From: Lunatimonas lonarensis
GTDB lineage: Bacteria > Bacteroidota > Bacteroidia > Cytophagales > Cyclobacteriaceae
Assembly: GCF_000390185.1 (NCBI RefSeq)
Contig: NZ_AQHR01000044.1
Location: forward strand, 62,001-126,000
Direction: 5' to 3'
DNA length: 64,000 nucleotides
How positions within the stretch are numbered: the stretch's first letter is position 1; each line of letters opens with the position of its first letter. Under the pieces are notes generated by a model. The model was not told where the DNA came from and did not search any database. It saw only the letters and a list, made by a program, of their open reading frames with translations. This document shows, in pieces, positions 1 through 9,663 of the stretch. The position numbers and the translations under genes are program-made.

Positions 1-419
1 CACTTTCGCCAAATAAATATTTCAATACCTTTCATTACCGAATGTTTTCTGCAATGGTCGGTATTAGCATTGCAATTGCATCAAGAATTAAGACAGGAAT
101 AAATTTGCCTCTTATCCTTGATGATATTTTTTATGCTAGTGACTTTATGAATAGAACTACCATAGAAAGATTTATCAGACATTTATTTGAAATATTCAAA
201 GAATATACACCAAATCAGCCATTACAATTAATCTTACTTACTCACGATGAGTTAATTTTTGATTGTGCAAATAACACAATTATTGAAAATAATCTTCCTA
301 AAGTAGCTTTCGCAAAGTTATTTCCATACTACGAAGCAGAAGAGAAGGAAGATTACAAAGAACTTTTATTTAGGATTCCGATTGAATTACCACAAACTAT
401 TTTTGAAGCATTAAGATGA
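1..419 (+). CDS. C-terminal part of an ABC/SMC-like ATPase (5' end outside the window)
   Basis: The frame is open from base 3 with no stop before it, so the gene starts upstream of the window and the ATG at 42 is internal. The visible part ends like an ABC/RecF/SMC-type ATPase. A hydrophobic strand runs into a Walker B-like LILDD at about bases 108-122, and a switch-His-like LLTHDE follows about 40 residues later. No N-terminal Walker A can be seen. The stop codon overlaps the next start (ATGA, 416-419), so it is co-transcribed with the membrane protein and the type III restriction system. It may act as an accessory ATPase of that defence operon; this is inference from context. The sequence is AT-rich, like the rest of the island. 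Confidence 0.7.
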   Translation, partial: LSPNKYFNTFHYRMFSAMVGISIAIASRIKTGINLPLILDDIFYASDFMNRTTIERFIRHLFEIFKEYTPNQPLQLILLTHDELIFDCANNTIIENNLPKVAFAKLFPYYEAEEKEDYKELLFRIPIELPQTIFEALR

Positions 420-1480
420 GCAATAAATGGAAAAATATAATTCTTGGTTGGACTGTTTTGTTGACAGTAGGTATTGCTTTTATGTTTTACTACTTCTCAA
501 GTAAAAACTACATAATTGAACAAAAGTATCAAGACATTATAAAGGAAAAAAGTATTGAAAAGGTTGATTACACGCCATTTATTGTTTATCCTGAAAAGAA
601 GGATTCTCTCGGTAATTTAACTCTCACACCAGAAAATTTAGAGAACATCAAGAAGCATATGGAATTTCTTGAAAACAGAGTAAGTTCCACAATCTCTGAA
701 GCTAAACAAGAAGTGAACAACGATATAAATAGATTAAATACTCTTGCAACTTGGTGGATTGGAATCTTAACAATTTTGGCAGCTTTAATTCCTGTGGTTT
801 TAAATATTGCTGCAAAAATAGATATAGATAAAGCATTTGATGGAAAGCTAAATGATGCAAAGAAAGAAGCAAAAGAAGCATTTGATAACTCTGAAATTGC
901 CAAAAAGGGGATTAAGGAGGCTTCGGATAAATTAGAAAAATTTGAAAAAGATTTTTCAGGACTTGATTCTGAAACAAAAGAGGCAAAGAAAAATGCAACT
1001 GACGCTTTAAGACTAAGTATAGAAAGTAAAGAAAGTGCAACAACTGCTGAAAATGCTGCAAAAGAAGCGAAATCATCAGCTTTAGAGGCGAAAAACAAAG
1101 TTGAATCATTAGAAAAATTAACTAATACAACTGCTGCTCTTAGCAAATTGAAAACACTCGATTCAAAGAGTATGGAGTTTATTAAGAATCGTTTAAATTT
1201 TTTTATCGAACAGCTTGAATTAATTGAAAACCAATTAAGCACTACTTTAAACCAAGATGATTCTTTTTTTCAAAATGATATTGTAAAGGAAAATTTTCAG
1301 TCCTTTTATATTTCAATTCGTTCATTCAGAATTCTATTTAAAGAAAAAAAGGTTACCGAAGCAATAACATTTTTTCATAATGCACTAGAGACGGAATTAG
1401 CCAAAGGAATGAGCAAGCAAGTTGTAGCTTCAATAACGACAAACCTAAAAGAGTTAATTAAAAAGTTAAAAGAGAATTAA
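416..1480 (+). CDS. Two-helix membrane protein with long cytoplasmic coiled coil
   Basis: This 354-residue protein matches no family I can name. A hydrophobic helix at about residues 8-27 is followed by about 85 polar residues, a second helix at about 112-134, and then a Lys/Glu/Ala-rich region at about 140-235 with strong coiled-coil character. The C-terminal third is a mixed helical domain. Two membrane passes with N-in topology would put both the coiled coil and the C-terminus in the cytoplasm. It overlaps the ATPase upstream by four bases and sits three bases before mod. A membrane-anchored coiled-coil partner for an SMC-like ATPase is an attractive reading, but function is unknown. The long opposite-strand frame over the coiled coil is an artefact of Lys/Glu/Ala codons. 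Confidence 0.8.
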   Translation: MSNKWKNIILGWTVLLTVGIAFMFYYFSSKNYIIEQKYQDIIKEKSIEKVDYTPFIVYPEKKDSLGNLTLTPENLENIKKHMEFLENRVSSTISEAKQEVNNDINRLNTLATWWIGILTILAALIPVVLNIAAKIDIDKAFDGKLNDAKKEAKEAFDNSEIAKKGIKEASDKLEKFEKDFSGLDSETKEAKKNATDALRLSIESKESATTAENAAKEAKSSALEAKNKVESLEKLTNTTAALSKLKTLDSKSMEFIKNRLNFFIEQLELIENQLSTTLNQDDSFFQNDIVKENFQSFYISIRSFRILFKEKKVTEAITFFHNALETELAKGMSKQVVASITTNLKELIKKLKEN

Positions 1481-1483
1481 GAT

Positions 1484-3112
1484 ATGCCAACACTCCATTT
1501 CAAAGGAAAAACTTTTGTGCAGAACCACCATTTGGCGGTGAAGTATCACCAATTGGTGCCAAAAAAAGAATTTAGTTTGACCGATCCCGCTTATGGCGGG
1601 ACAGGCACCGTTTCCTTACACGATAACCTGATTATTCAAGGTGATAACCTGAAAGCATTGAAGGCATTACTTCCAACTTATTCAGGGAAAGTAAAGTGCA
1701 TTTACATAGACCCGCCTTACAACACAGGAAATGAGAAATGGGTGTATAATGACAATGTGAACAGTCCAATGATACAAGAGTGGCTTGGTAAAGTAGTTGA
1801 CAAAGAAGATATGACAAAGCATGATAAATGGCTTTGTATGATGATGCCTAGATTGAAGTTGCTTCGTGAATTATTGAGTGAAGATGGTGTGATTATCATT
1901 TCCATTGACGATAATGAACAGCATAGATTAAGAATGCTTTGTGATGAAATATTTGGAGAAGAAAACTTTGTAGTAGATATAGCTTGGCGTTCGGGTGACT
2001 CATCGAATAATGATGCAAAGACGTTTTCAAATGATTATAACTCTACACTTGTTTATAGTAAATCTTTAGAATGGTTGCCGAATCGTTTGGAACGGACAGA
2101 TAAGAATAATCAACATTACAAAAATCCAGATAATGACCCTAGAGGGCCTTGGTTTGCAGGCAATGTTTCATCGCCAAACCCAAGGGAAAATCTTAGGTAT
2201 GACTTAAAAACACCCAGTGGAAAAACCATTTCTCCTCCAGCTAATGGCTGGAGATGGAAAGAAGAAACGATGCAGGAGATGATTGACACTGGTGAAATCA
2301 TTTTTTCAGAAGATGAAAGCCGAATTATTAAGAAAACATATTTAGAAGACCAAGGAGGATTAGCACCTTCAAATTTGTGGCACGACATTGAAGAAACAGG
2401 TCATAATAGACAAGCCAAATACGAGCAGAATAATTTATTTCCTGAAAAAACAACCTCTGAGCAATTTAAAACACCGAAACCAGTAAAATTTATAAAACGA
2501 ATTTTACAACTCGCTACTAATCCCGATTCAATAATACTTGACAGTTTCGCTGGTTCCGCGACTACTGCCCACGCTGTATTGGAACTCAATAAAGAGGACG
2601 GTGGCAAGCGAAAATTTATCTTAGTTGAAATGGAAGATTATGCAGACTCAATCACTGCCGAGAGGGTTCGTAGAGTAATCAAAGGAGTGAAGACTGCAAA
2701 AAGTGAATTACTCAAAAAAGGAACTGGCGGTTCGTTCAGTTACTTTGAATTAGGCGACACTATCGAAATGGAAAGTTTGTTAAGAGGTAAAAATTTACCG
2801 ACCTACACAGAATTTGCCCGATACCTTTTCTACACTGCCACAGGCGAAGAATTTAACGAATCTGTACTTAATGAAGCTACCGGGTTTATAGGGGAAAGTA
2901 AAACCTACGAAGTTTACTTAATCTACAAACCAGATATTGAATGGTTGAAAAGAAACGCACTAACCTTAGAAGGTTGCAGAAATTTACCACCATTTAAAAG
3001 CAAACAGCGATTAGTCTTTGCACCTTGCAAATATGTGGACGACCATACTTGTTTGGAATACCGAATTGATTTTTGTCAGTTGCCTTACGAAATTTATAGA
3101 ATACAAAGATGA
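1484..3112 (+). CDS. mod: Type III restriction-modification system DNA adenine methyltransferase (Mod)
   Basis: This 542-residue Mod subunit methylates adenine in an asymmetric site and supplies DNA recognition for the Mod-Res complex. The catalytic motif DPPY is at residues 76-79, followed by NTGNE. The SAM-binding motif appears later as DSFAGSATT at 353-361. DPPY before FxGxx is the beta-class order typical of type III Mod and related N6-adenine methylases. The variable target-recognition region should lie between the two motifs. The stop overlaps the res start (ATGA, 3109-3112), giving translational coupling. A perfect GC-rich hairpin sits in the coding sequence at 1585-1601, inside otherwise AT-rich DNA. 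The recognition sequence cannot be deduced. Confidence 0.95.
   Translation: MPTLHFKGKTFVQNHHLAVKYHQLVPKKEFSLTDPAYGGTGTVSLHDNLIIQGDNLKALKALLPTYSGKVKCIYIDPPYNTGNEKWVYNDNVNSPMIQEWLGKVVDKEDMTKHDKWLCMMMPRLKLLRELLSEDGVIIISIDDNEQHRLRMLCDEIFGEENFVVDIAWRSGDSSNNDAKTFSNDYNSTLVYSKSLEWLPNRLERTDKNNQHYKNPDNDPRGPWFAGNVSSPNPRENLRYDLKTPSGKTISPPANGWRWKEETMQEMIDTGEIIFSEDESRIIKKTYLEDQGGLAPSNLWHDIEETGHNRQAKYEQNNLFPEKTTSEQFKTPKPVKFIKRILQLATNPDSIILDSFAGSATTAHAVLELNKEDGGKRKFILVEMEDYADSITAERVRRVIKGVKTAKSELLKKGTGGSFSYFELGDTIEMESLLRGKNLPTYTEFARYLFYTATGEEFNESVLNEATGFIGESKTYEVYLIYKPDIEWLKRNALTLEGCRNLPPFKSKQRLVFAPCKYVDDHTCLEYRIDFCQLPYEIYRIQR
1585..1601. repeat. Perfect hairpin inside mod
   Basis: TCCCGC-TTATG-GCGGGA is a perfect six-base inverted repeat with a five-base loop. 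It encodes Asp-Pro-Ala-Tyr-Gly-Gly in frame near the Mod N-terminus. It stands out because the surrounding gene is AT-rich. It could be a tolerated small interspersed palindrome or simply coding sequence. Confidence 0.5.
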
Positions 3113-5619
3113 GACTAAAGCACTATCAGGAAAAGGTTTTAAAGGAACTCAAAGAATATTTGAGTGCTTTAGCTGATGCTAAAAAAGAGTTTGAGGAAAT
3201 TGCTGAGCTCAAACCGCATTTGGCAAAGCATATTAATTTCCCGAAAGAGGCTTGGGAAAAGGCAACAGGACGTTCCATTTATCATTCCAAAACCAATGGA
3301 TTAGATGAACCATTGCCCGATATTTATTTGAAAGTTCCCACAGGTGGCGGAAAAACCTTGGTGGCTTGTCACGCTATTGACAATATCCAAAAAACCTATC
3401 TCAACAAGCAAACAGGATTGATTTTGTGGGTTGTGCCATCCACGCAAATTTACCGACAAACTAAAGCGGCTCTTAAAAATAGAGAGCATCCATACCGTCA
3501 GGTATTAGATATTTCGAGCGGTGGCAGAACGCTAATCAAGGAAAAAACAGAAATGTTCAATCGCCTTGATGTGGAAGAAAATTTGGTTGTGCTGATGTTA
3601 ATGCTTCCATCTGCTAATCGTCAAAACAAAGAAACATTAAAGGTTTTCAGAGACCAAGGCGGATTTACCGACTTTTTCCCTCGTGAAGATGATTTTGAAG
3701 GACACAAGAAGTTAAAAGAATTGATTCCGAATTTGGATTGCTTCACTACTGAAATGGAAGTGTTCGGAACACAAATAAAAACTTCGCTTGGAAACACTTT
3801 AAAGGTTTTACGTCCGCTTGTGGTAATTGATGAAGGACACCGTGCCTATGGAGAAAACGCACGAAATACCATACGCAATTTCAATCCTTCCTTTATTCTT
3901 GAATTATCGGCAACACCACCACCCAACAGCAATGAGTTGGTGAAAATTACAGGTCGGGAACTGCACGAAGAAGAAATGATAAAGTTGGACATTCACCTGA
4001 CTAACAAAACCAGTTTGGATTGGCAAGACACTTTGTTGGCAAGTTTTGAAAAACAAAACGATTTAGAGAAGAAAGCCAAAGAATACGAAGGAAACACAGG
4101 TGAATATATCCGTCCGATTTGCTTGATACAAGTTGAAAGAACAGGGAAAGACCAAAAAGATAAAAAATACATTCACGCAGAAGATGCCAAAGAATATTTA
4201 ATCAAAAAATGCAATGTTCCAGAAAGCCATATTGCCATAAAATCAAGCGAGAAAGACGACATTGAAGGCATAGACTTATTCGCCAATGATTGTGAAATAC
4301 GCTATATCATAACCAAACAAGCGTTGCAAGAGGGTTGGGATTGTTCTTTTGCTTATGTGCTTACAGTGCTTACCAATCCATCATCTGCAACAGGCATCAC
4401 GCAGTTGGTCGGAAGAATTTTAAGGCAGCCCTTTGCACGTAAAACCAAAATCACAGATTTGGACGAGTGTTATGTTTACACATTCCGCCAAAATGCAAAA
4501 TCTTTGGTAAGCGACATTAAAAAAGGTTTGGAGGATGAAGGATTGGGCGACATTGCAGGCAGAATTGTAAGTGATGAGGCAGGAACAGACACGGGCGGTT
4601 TAAAAGACCGTGTAATGCAATATCGTTCGGGCTTTAAAAAGTTTGAAGGTAAAATCTATCTGCCAAAATTTGTCATTCAGGAAAAGGAAAGTTGGCGAGA
4701 TATGAATTTTGAAATTGATATTCTCAGCGAAATAGATTGGGAAAGCATCAACATTGATGAAATCAAAAATCTTTCTCTCCAAAATAAGCGAAACCAAGAA
4801 CAGGAAATCGCCTTAGGATTGAGTGATGAAGAAAAGGAGTTACTAAAAGAAACAGGCAGAGCGGAAAAATCAGGCACATTAGAAATAGACGAAGTATTTC
4901 TAACAAGACAGATAACGGAAATTATTCCGAACCCTTGGCATTGTTTCCAAATCGGAGAAAAAGCGATTCAACTACTTTTGGGTAAATACAAGCGTGAAAC
5001 AGTTGCAGCCAATTTCGTTTTCATCATTGAAGAACTCAAAAAGATTTTAGAGAAAGAGCGAAACCGTTTATCTGAACAGGTTTTTAGAAAAATGGTTGCC
5101 GACAAAAAATTATGCTTCTTCCTGATTACAGACAGAGGAGGTTTTGAATTGCCATCAAGAATAAAAGTAAAGAGCAACAAACAATTGGTGCGTAACGACA
5201 ACACACCCATTCAAAAATCATTGTTTGACTATGTTCCCGAAGAAAACATAAACGACCTTGAAAAATCAGTTGCCATTTACCTTGACGAACAGGAAAAACT
5301 ATTGTGGTGGTATCGCAATATGAGCAGACAAGATTATCATATACAAGGTTGGAAACGAAATAAAATCTACCCTGACTTTCTTGCAGCAGACAAGCAAGAA
5401 GAAAAAGACGATTACGGAACCGTGTATGTTTTGGAAACAAAAGGCATTCACCTCAAAAATGAGGACACCAAATACAAACAAGACGTATTTGCACTTTGCA
5501 ACGAATTAGGAGCAAAGAAAGCTTGGAAAGAACTCTTTGACGAATTTCCAGACCACGATTTTGAATTTCAAGTAGTATTTGAAGACGAGTGGCAGAATAA
5601 AATCAATTCCCTTTTTTAA
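3109..5619 (+). CDS. res: Type III restriction enzyme Res subunit (helicase-nuclease)
   Basis: This 836-residue protein has the superfamily 2 helicase core of type III Res proteins. Walker A is TGGGKT at 78-83, motif II is DEGH at 241-244, motif III is SAT at 267-269, and motif VI is QLVGRILRQP at 432-441. The C-terminal nuclease has a PD...ExK signature (P755-D756, E776-T-K778). Res uses ATP to translocate or slide and cuts DNA near the Mod recognition site when two sites meet in the right orientation. It needs Mod for specificity. All catalytic motifs are intact and the length is near the short end of the family, so the system looks functional. It is the last gene of the AT-rich operon. Confidence 0.95.
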   Translation: MRLKHYQEKVLKELKEYLSALADAKKEFEEIAELKPHLAKHINFPKEAWEKATGRSIYHSKTNGLDEPLPDIYLKVPTGGGKTLVACHAIDNIQKTYLNKQTGLILWVVPSTQIYRQTKAALKNREHPYRQVLDISSGGRTLIKEKTEMFNRLDVEENLVVLMLMLPSANRQNKETLKVFRDQGGFTDFFPREDDFEGHKKLKELIPNLDCFTTEMEVFGTQIKTSLGNTLKVLRPLVVIDEGHRAYGENARNTIRNFNPSFILELSATPPPNSNELVKITGRELHEEEMIKLDIHLTNKTSLDWQDTLLASFEKQNDLEKKAKEYEGNTGEYIRPICLIQVERTGKDQKDKKYIHAEDAKEYLIKKCNVPESHIAIKSSEKDDIEGIDLFANDCEIRYIITKQALQEGWDCSFAYVLTVLTNPSSATGITQLVGRILRQPFARKTKITDLDECYVYTFRQNAKSLVSDIKKGLEDEGLGDIAGRIVSDEAGTDTGGLKDRVMQYRSGFKKFEGKIYLPKFVIQEKESWRDMNFEIDILSEIDWESINIDEIKNLSLQNKRNQEQEIALGLSDEEKELLKETGRAEKSGTLEIDEVFLTRQITEIIPNPWHCFQIGEKAIQLLLGKYKRETVAANFVFIIEELKKILEKERNRLSEQVFRKMVADKKLCFFLITDRGGFELPSRIKVKSNKQLVRNDNTPIQKSLFDYVPEENINDLEKSVAIYLDEQEKLLWWYRNMSRQDYHIQGWKRNKIYPDFLAADKQEEKDDYGTVYVLETKGIHLKNEDTKYKQDVFALCNELGAKKAWKELFDEFPDHDFEFQVVFEDEWQNKINSLF

Positions 5620-5687
5620 CAAAAAAAGCGAACCGTTACCGAACGTATAGTCCTCTCTCTATGTCCTACATTGCCTGATATACCACT

Positions 5688-6731
5688 ATGACAAATCCAT
5701 TCTATTCTTTGGAAGATTTTCGCAACGTGGAAAAAATCGATGCCCATATGCACATGTGGGAGGATTTTGATACGCTTTTTGCCGAACAAGCGATCCGTGA
5801 TAACTTTCGGTTGGTCAATGTAAGCGTATACACCTCCCCTACCCGATCCCCACAGCTGCAGGATGACTTTTCGTTGCGCATCATCCCATCCTTTGAAGGT
5901 AGGGTTTATTTCATTACCACCTTTTCCATAGAGGGCTTTCATCTACCGGGCTGGGCGGAAAAGTGCATCGCCTACCTTGAAAAGACCATCGCAAGCGGGG
6001 CCATAGGGGTAAAGGTCTGGAAAAATGTTGGCATGGAACTTAGGGACAAGGATGGGAATTTTGTGATGATAGACCATGCGGCCTTTAAACCAATCGTGGA
6101 ATTTCTCACTGACCGTAAGGTTCCCCTTCTTGGACATTTGGGCGAGCCCAAAAACACCTGGCTTCCCCTAGAACAAATGACGGTGCAGGGAGATAGGGAT
6201 TATTTTGGGGAAAACCCTGAATACCACATGTACCTGCATCCCGAATACCCGGATTATGATCAGCAGATCGCTGCCCGTGATCGGCTTTTAGAGGAAAACC
6301 CCGACCTGATTTTTATTGGCGCTCATTTGGGCAGCCTCGAATGGAACGTAGACGAGCTGGCCAAGCGCCTGGATAAATACCCCAATTTGGCCGTAGACCT
6401 AGCCGAGCGTATCTCCCATCTCCAGCATCAGGCGGTATCTGATTGGCAGCGGGTACACGATTTCCTCATCGCCTACCAGGACAGGATCCTCTATGGAACA
6501 GATCTTAGAAGTAGTGCCTCAGATATCTTGGCAAAAGGTCTCCAAACAAAATCAGAAATCATGACACATGCCCATGAAATCTGGCTGCGCCATTGGCGTT
6601 TTTTTGTCACCGACGAGACAATGCAGGTACCGAAGGTAACGGGAACGTTTAAAGGGATGAAGCTCCCACGTACCGTGGTGGACAAAATCTATCGGACAAA
6701 TGCACTCCGTTGGTATGAAAGGCTAACGTAA
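5688..6731 (+). CDS. Amidohydrolase family metal-dependent hydrolase
   Basis: This 347-residue protein looks like the amidohydrolase-2 type of TIM-barrel hydrolase. The first strand carries DAHMHM with His20 and His22, the usual metal-binding pair. A GHLGEP segment and a later GAHLG segment follow, each with the conserved His of later strands. A YGTD segment near residue 270 supplies the catalytic Asp. No signal peptide is seen, so it should be cytoplasmic. The substrate cannot be told; relatives act on lactones, carboxylates or amides. The gene stands 68 bases after the restriction island and its base composition is that of the rest of the chromosome, so the island boundary lies between them. 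Confidence 0.8.
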   Translation: MTNPFYSLEDFRNVEKIDAHMHMWEDFDTLFAEQAIRDNFRLVNVSVYTSPTRSPQLQDDFSLRIIPSFEGRVYFITTFSIEGFHLPGWAEKCIAYLEKTIASGAIGVKVWKNVGMELRDKDGNFVMIDHAAFKPIVEFLTDRKVPLLGHLGEPKNTWLPLEQMTVQGDRDYFGENPEYHMYLHPEYPDYDQQIAARDRLLEENPDLIFIGAHLGSLEWNVDELAKRLDKYPNLAVDLAERISHLQHQAVSDWQRVHDFLIAYQDRILYGTDLRSSASDILAKGLQTKSEIMTHAHEIWLRHWRFFVTDETMQVPKVTGTFKGMKLPRTVVDKIYRTNALRWYERLT

Positions 6732-6932
6732 AAAACGACTCGATTATCTATTTTATTTTTTGCTTTTCTCAAAAATATATCTAAATTAATCCAAAATTTT
6801 CCGCAGTTTACTCGGTATATTAGAAGATCACCAAATCTATTTCTGAAAGAGAAAGAAATGGACAGATGAGGTGCTGGAGGCAACGCTTTAAGCGAAGGCT
6901 TAGATCTTTCTCCACACCACCATAGAGCCAGA

Positions 6933-9458
6933 TTATTCCCACCACCGGATCAGCGGCAATTCCAACGGACAGTTCAAACCGGCTAACTTGGGCAGCATAC
7001 GTATCGAATAATGCTCTCTTGGTCTCGGCGTATCAATCCGGATTCCATAATGGGTATTTTCCGTCTTTGCCTCATAATGGGTCAGGCCAAATTCATGTAT
7101 CTCCGACCCGAATTGCCCGGATGGGTCTGCAAACAATTGGAATTCGATCCAATCCGGGTTCATATCACCCAACCAGACCTCCAGACTTACCTCTACCTGA
7201 TTGGCCTCAGCGATCCATACCTGCCCCCCAAACCGTATGTTTCCCCAATCCGCGATAAGCTTAAAACGATCTTGTAAAAAAGCTTCCGAACGCTCCCCAT
7301 TTTGAAGGGCCCTCTCTACGTAACGACTGGCTGCGGGAATGTAATAGGCTTCGGTGTACTCCCGAACAGCTCTATTGGCCGAAAATCGAGGGGTAAGTTC
7401 GGCCATGCTATGCCTTATTTTCTCCGTCCACCGTTCCGGCACGCCTGCCGCATTTCTTTCGTAAAACGAAGGTACGACCTGATTTTCGAGCAGGCTGATC
7501 AATTCCTCTGCTTCCTTCTCGTCCCAATAGGGATCCTGTTCGTGGTTCTCCTGATCTCCCAGTGCCCACCCAAAACGGGACTCATAGGCTTCGGCCCACC
7601 ACCCATCCAACGTGGAGAGGTTTAAGCCACCATTTACCAGAACTTTCATCCCACTGGTGCCGGATGCTTCCCAAGGGCGCTTGGGAGTGTTTAGCCAAAC
7701 ATCTACCCCTCGCACAAGCTGCTTGGCAACCGCCATATCATAGTCGCTCAAAAAGGCTATCCGGTGGTGCAATCCGTACTCATTGATGAAATCCATCCAT
7801 TGACGGATAAAGGATAGTCCTACCTGATCCCCGGGACCGGCCTTTCCGGCGAGCATCAGTTGAACCGGGCGATCGGTATTTCGGAGCAATGCAGCAAGAC
7901 GCTCCCTTTTCATCAGCAGCAGACTACTTCTCTTATACGCAACAAACCTTCTGGCAAAACCCAAGGTAAGTGCATCCTTGGAGAACATCTTTTCTGCATC
8001 ACATGCCAATTGCTCCTGGCCTGACAGCCGATACTGGTTTGCCATATGCCTTCTGGCAAAATTAACCAGGTGCGCCCTTGCCTCGTTCCGCATGTTCCAC
8101 AGATCCACGGAGGGAACTTTCGCCAAATTTGAGGAAACCGTCTCCAAGTCACCCCGCCACCGATCCTTACCACACGCCTCAGTCCACAGGCGATCTGAAA
8201 ATTTCCCATCCCATGAGGCCATGTGCACACCGTTGGTAACATGGCCTATGGGGACTTCCGCCAAGGGCCATCTGGGAAAGAGCGGTGAAAACAGTGCACG
8301 ACTGACCTCCCCGTGGAGCTTGCTGACTCCGTTGATCCCTCCACTTCCCCTGATTGCCAAGAATGCCATGTTAAAGAGCTCGGATGAATCACCGGGATTT
8401 AATTTTCCCAAGTTCATCAGGGAGTCTGCGGAAATATGCAGTTCCTTTTCGGCATAGTCACCCAAATAGTGGGTTATGAGAGATCTATCAAAACGGTCAA
8501 AACCAGCTGGAACAGCCGTGTGGGTCGTAAACACATTACCCGGCCGGGTCAGCTCCAACGCTTCCCAAAAAGACACGCCATAGGTTTCCTTGTACCAATT
8601 GGCCCGCTCCAGAACCAAAAAAGCAGCGTGGCCCTCGTTTAGGTGGCATACCTCTGGGATTTCACCAAGTGCCTGAAGCATTCGCCACCCGCCGACACCT
8701 AAGATCAGTTCCTGCTTGATTCGATGCTCCGGCCCTCCGCTGTATATCTCATTCGTTATCGTACGGTGCACCGGAAGGTTTGCAGGGTCATTGCTATCCA
8801 AAAGGTATAACCGGACCCTACCGGCGATTACCACCCAACATTTCAGCCAAATCGTAAATCCACCAAAGCGAACCGGTACCCGAAGCCACTCTCCATTCGC
8901 ATTTCGCAATGGAGATACCGGCATTTGACCCGGTTCGTTGTAGGGTTGCCGAACCAGCTGATTGCCATGCCGGTCGATTTCCTGCCGAAAATAGCCCTGC
9001 TGGTAAAAAAGACCCACGCCCGTAACGGGCACCCCCAATTCGCTAGCAGCTTTCAACTGGTCTCCCGCCACATTGCCGAGCCCGCCGACGTAAATCGGCA
9101 AAGCTTCGTCCAGCATAAACTCCATGCTAAAATAGGCCACCCGTTTTAACGCCGAGTCAGGATGGACTTGTTTGAACCACGAGATTTTTGACTGGGCCTC
9201 TTCTCTACGCTGATTGATTTCATCCAGTTGGGCCAAAAAATGGGGTTGGGAAAAAACATACGCCAATCGCTCGACAGAAACCCGCTGCAACACCATCCAG
9301 GGATTTTTGGTCATTCTCCAAAGGGATGGATCAATCTGCCGCCAGATCGTATCTGCCTCATGGTTCCAGGACCATCGCATATCCAACGCCAATTTCTCAA
9401 GGAGAGCCATTTCCTTGTGGTGTGATGTCTTAAATTCGTCAAAAACAGATTGGTGCAT
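6933..9458 (-). CDS. glgP: Alpha-glucan (glycogen/maltodextrin) phosphorylase
   Basis: This GT35 phosphorylase cleaves the non-reducing end of alpha-1,4-glucans with phosphate to give glucose 1-phosphate, using pyridoxal phosphate. The ATG at 9458 gives 841 residues; the frame extends seven codons further to a TTG. The N-terminal part resembles the DUF3417-type extension (WSWNHEADTIW) of the short glucan phosphorylase class of about 850 residues. The PLP-lysine motif GTSGMK is intact, with Lys605 as Schiff base. It is cytoplasmic and used in storage-glucan or maltodextrin breakdown. It is divergent from the phosphatase gene at 9664 and no other glycogen gene is nearby. Confidence 0.93.
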   Translation of the reverse strand: MHQSVFDEFKTSHHKEMALLEKLALDMRWSWNHEADTIWRQIDPSLWRMTKNPWMVLQRVSVERLAYVFSQPHFLAQLDEINQRREEAQSKISWFKQVHPDSALKRVAYFSMEFMLDEALPIYVGGLGNVAGDQLKAASELGVPVTGVGLFYQQGYFRQEIDRHGNQLVRQPYNEPGQMPVSPLRNANGEWLRVPVRFGGFTIWLKCWVVIAGRVRLYLLDSNDPANLPVHRTITNEIYSGGPEHRIKQELILGVGGWRMLQALGEIPEVCHLNEGHAAFLVLERANWYKETYGVSFWEALELTRPGNVFTTHTAVPAGFDRFDRSLITHYLGDYAEKELHISADSLMNLGKLNPGDSSELFNMAFLAIRGSGGINGVSKLHGEVSRALFSPLFPRWPLAEVPIGHVTNGVHMASWDGKFSDRLWTEACGKDRWRGDLETVSSNLAKVPSVDLWNMRNEARAHLVNFARRHMANQYRLSGQEQLACDAEKMFSKDALTLGFARRFVAYKRSSLLLMKRERLAALLRNTDRPVQLMLAGKAGPGDQVGLSFIRQWMDFINEYGLHHRIAFLSDYDMAVAKQLVRGVDVWLNTPKRPWEASGTSGMKVLVNGGLNLSTLDGWWAEAYESRFGWALGDQENHEQDPYWDEKEAEELISLLENQVVPSFYERNAAGVPERWTEKIRHSMAELTPRFSANRAVREYTEAYYIPAASRYVERALQNGERSEAFLQDRFKLIADWGNIRFGGQVWIAEANQVEVSLEVWLGDMNPDWIEFQLFADPSGQFGSEIHEFGLTHYEAKTENTHYGIRIDTPRPREHYSIRMLPKLAGLNCPLELPLIRWWE

Positions 9459-9663
9459 TTCGGTGTCAATTTGCTTCAAAAAAGAAATAACTATTTAGCA
9501 GAATGAAGTTATCAAAAAATCACGAGATTAGAGGCGTAAGGGGTTCATCAAAATCAGCAGAACTCCCAAATCCTACAAGTTTTCACCCAAATCCGTTTCG
9601 GAAAACCCTTACTGAAGATATGGTCAGTTACAGTGGTATCAGCGTATATCCTAAAAAAACACA

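Noticed and set aside
586-1242. A 218-codon open frame on the minus strand opposite the coiled-coil protein
   Set aside because: Lys/Glu/Ala-rich codons of the plus-strand gene leave few stops on the other strand. The translation is Ser/Phe/Ala-rich with no family pattern.
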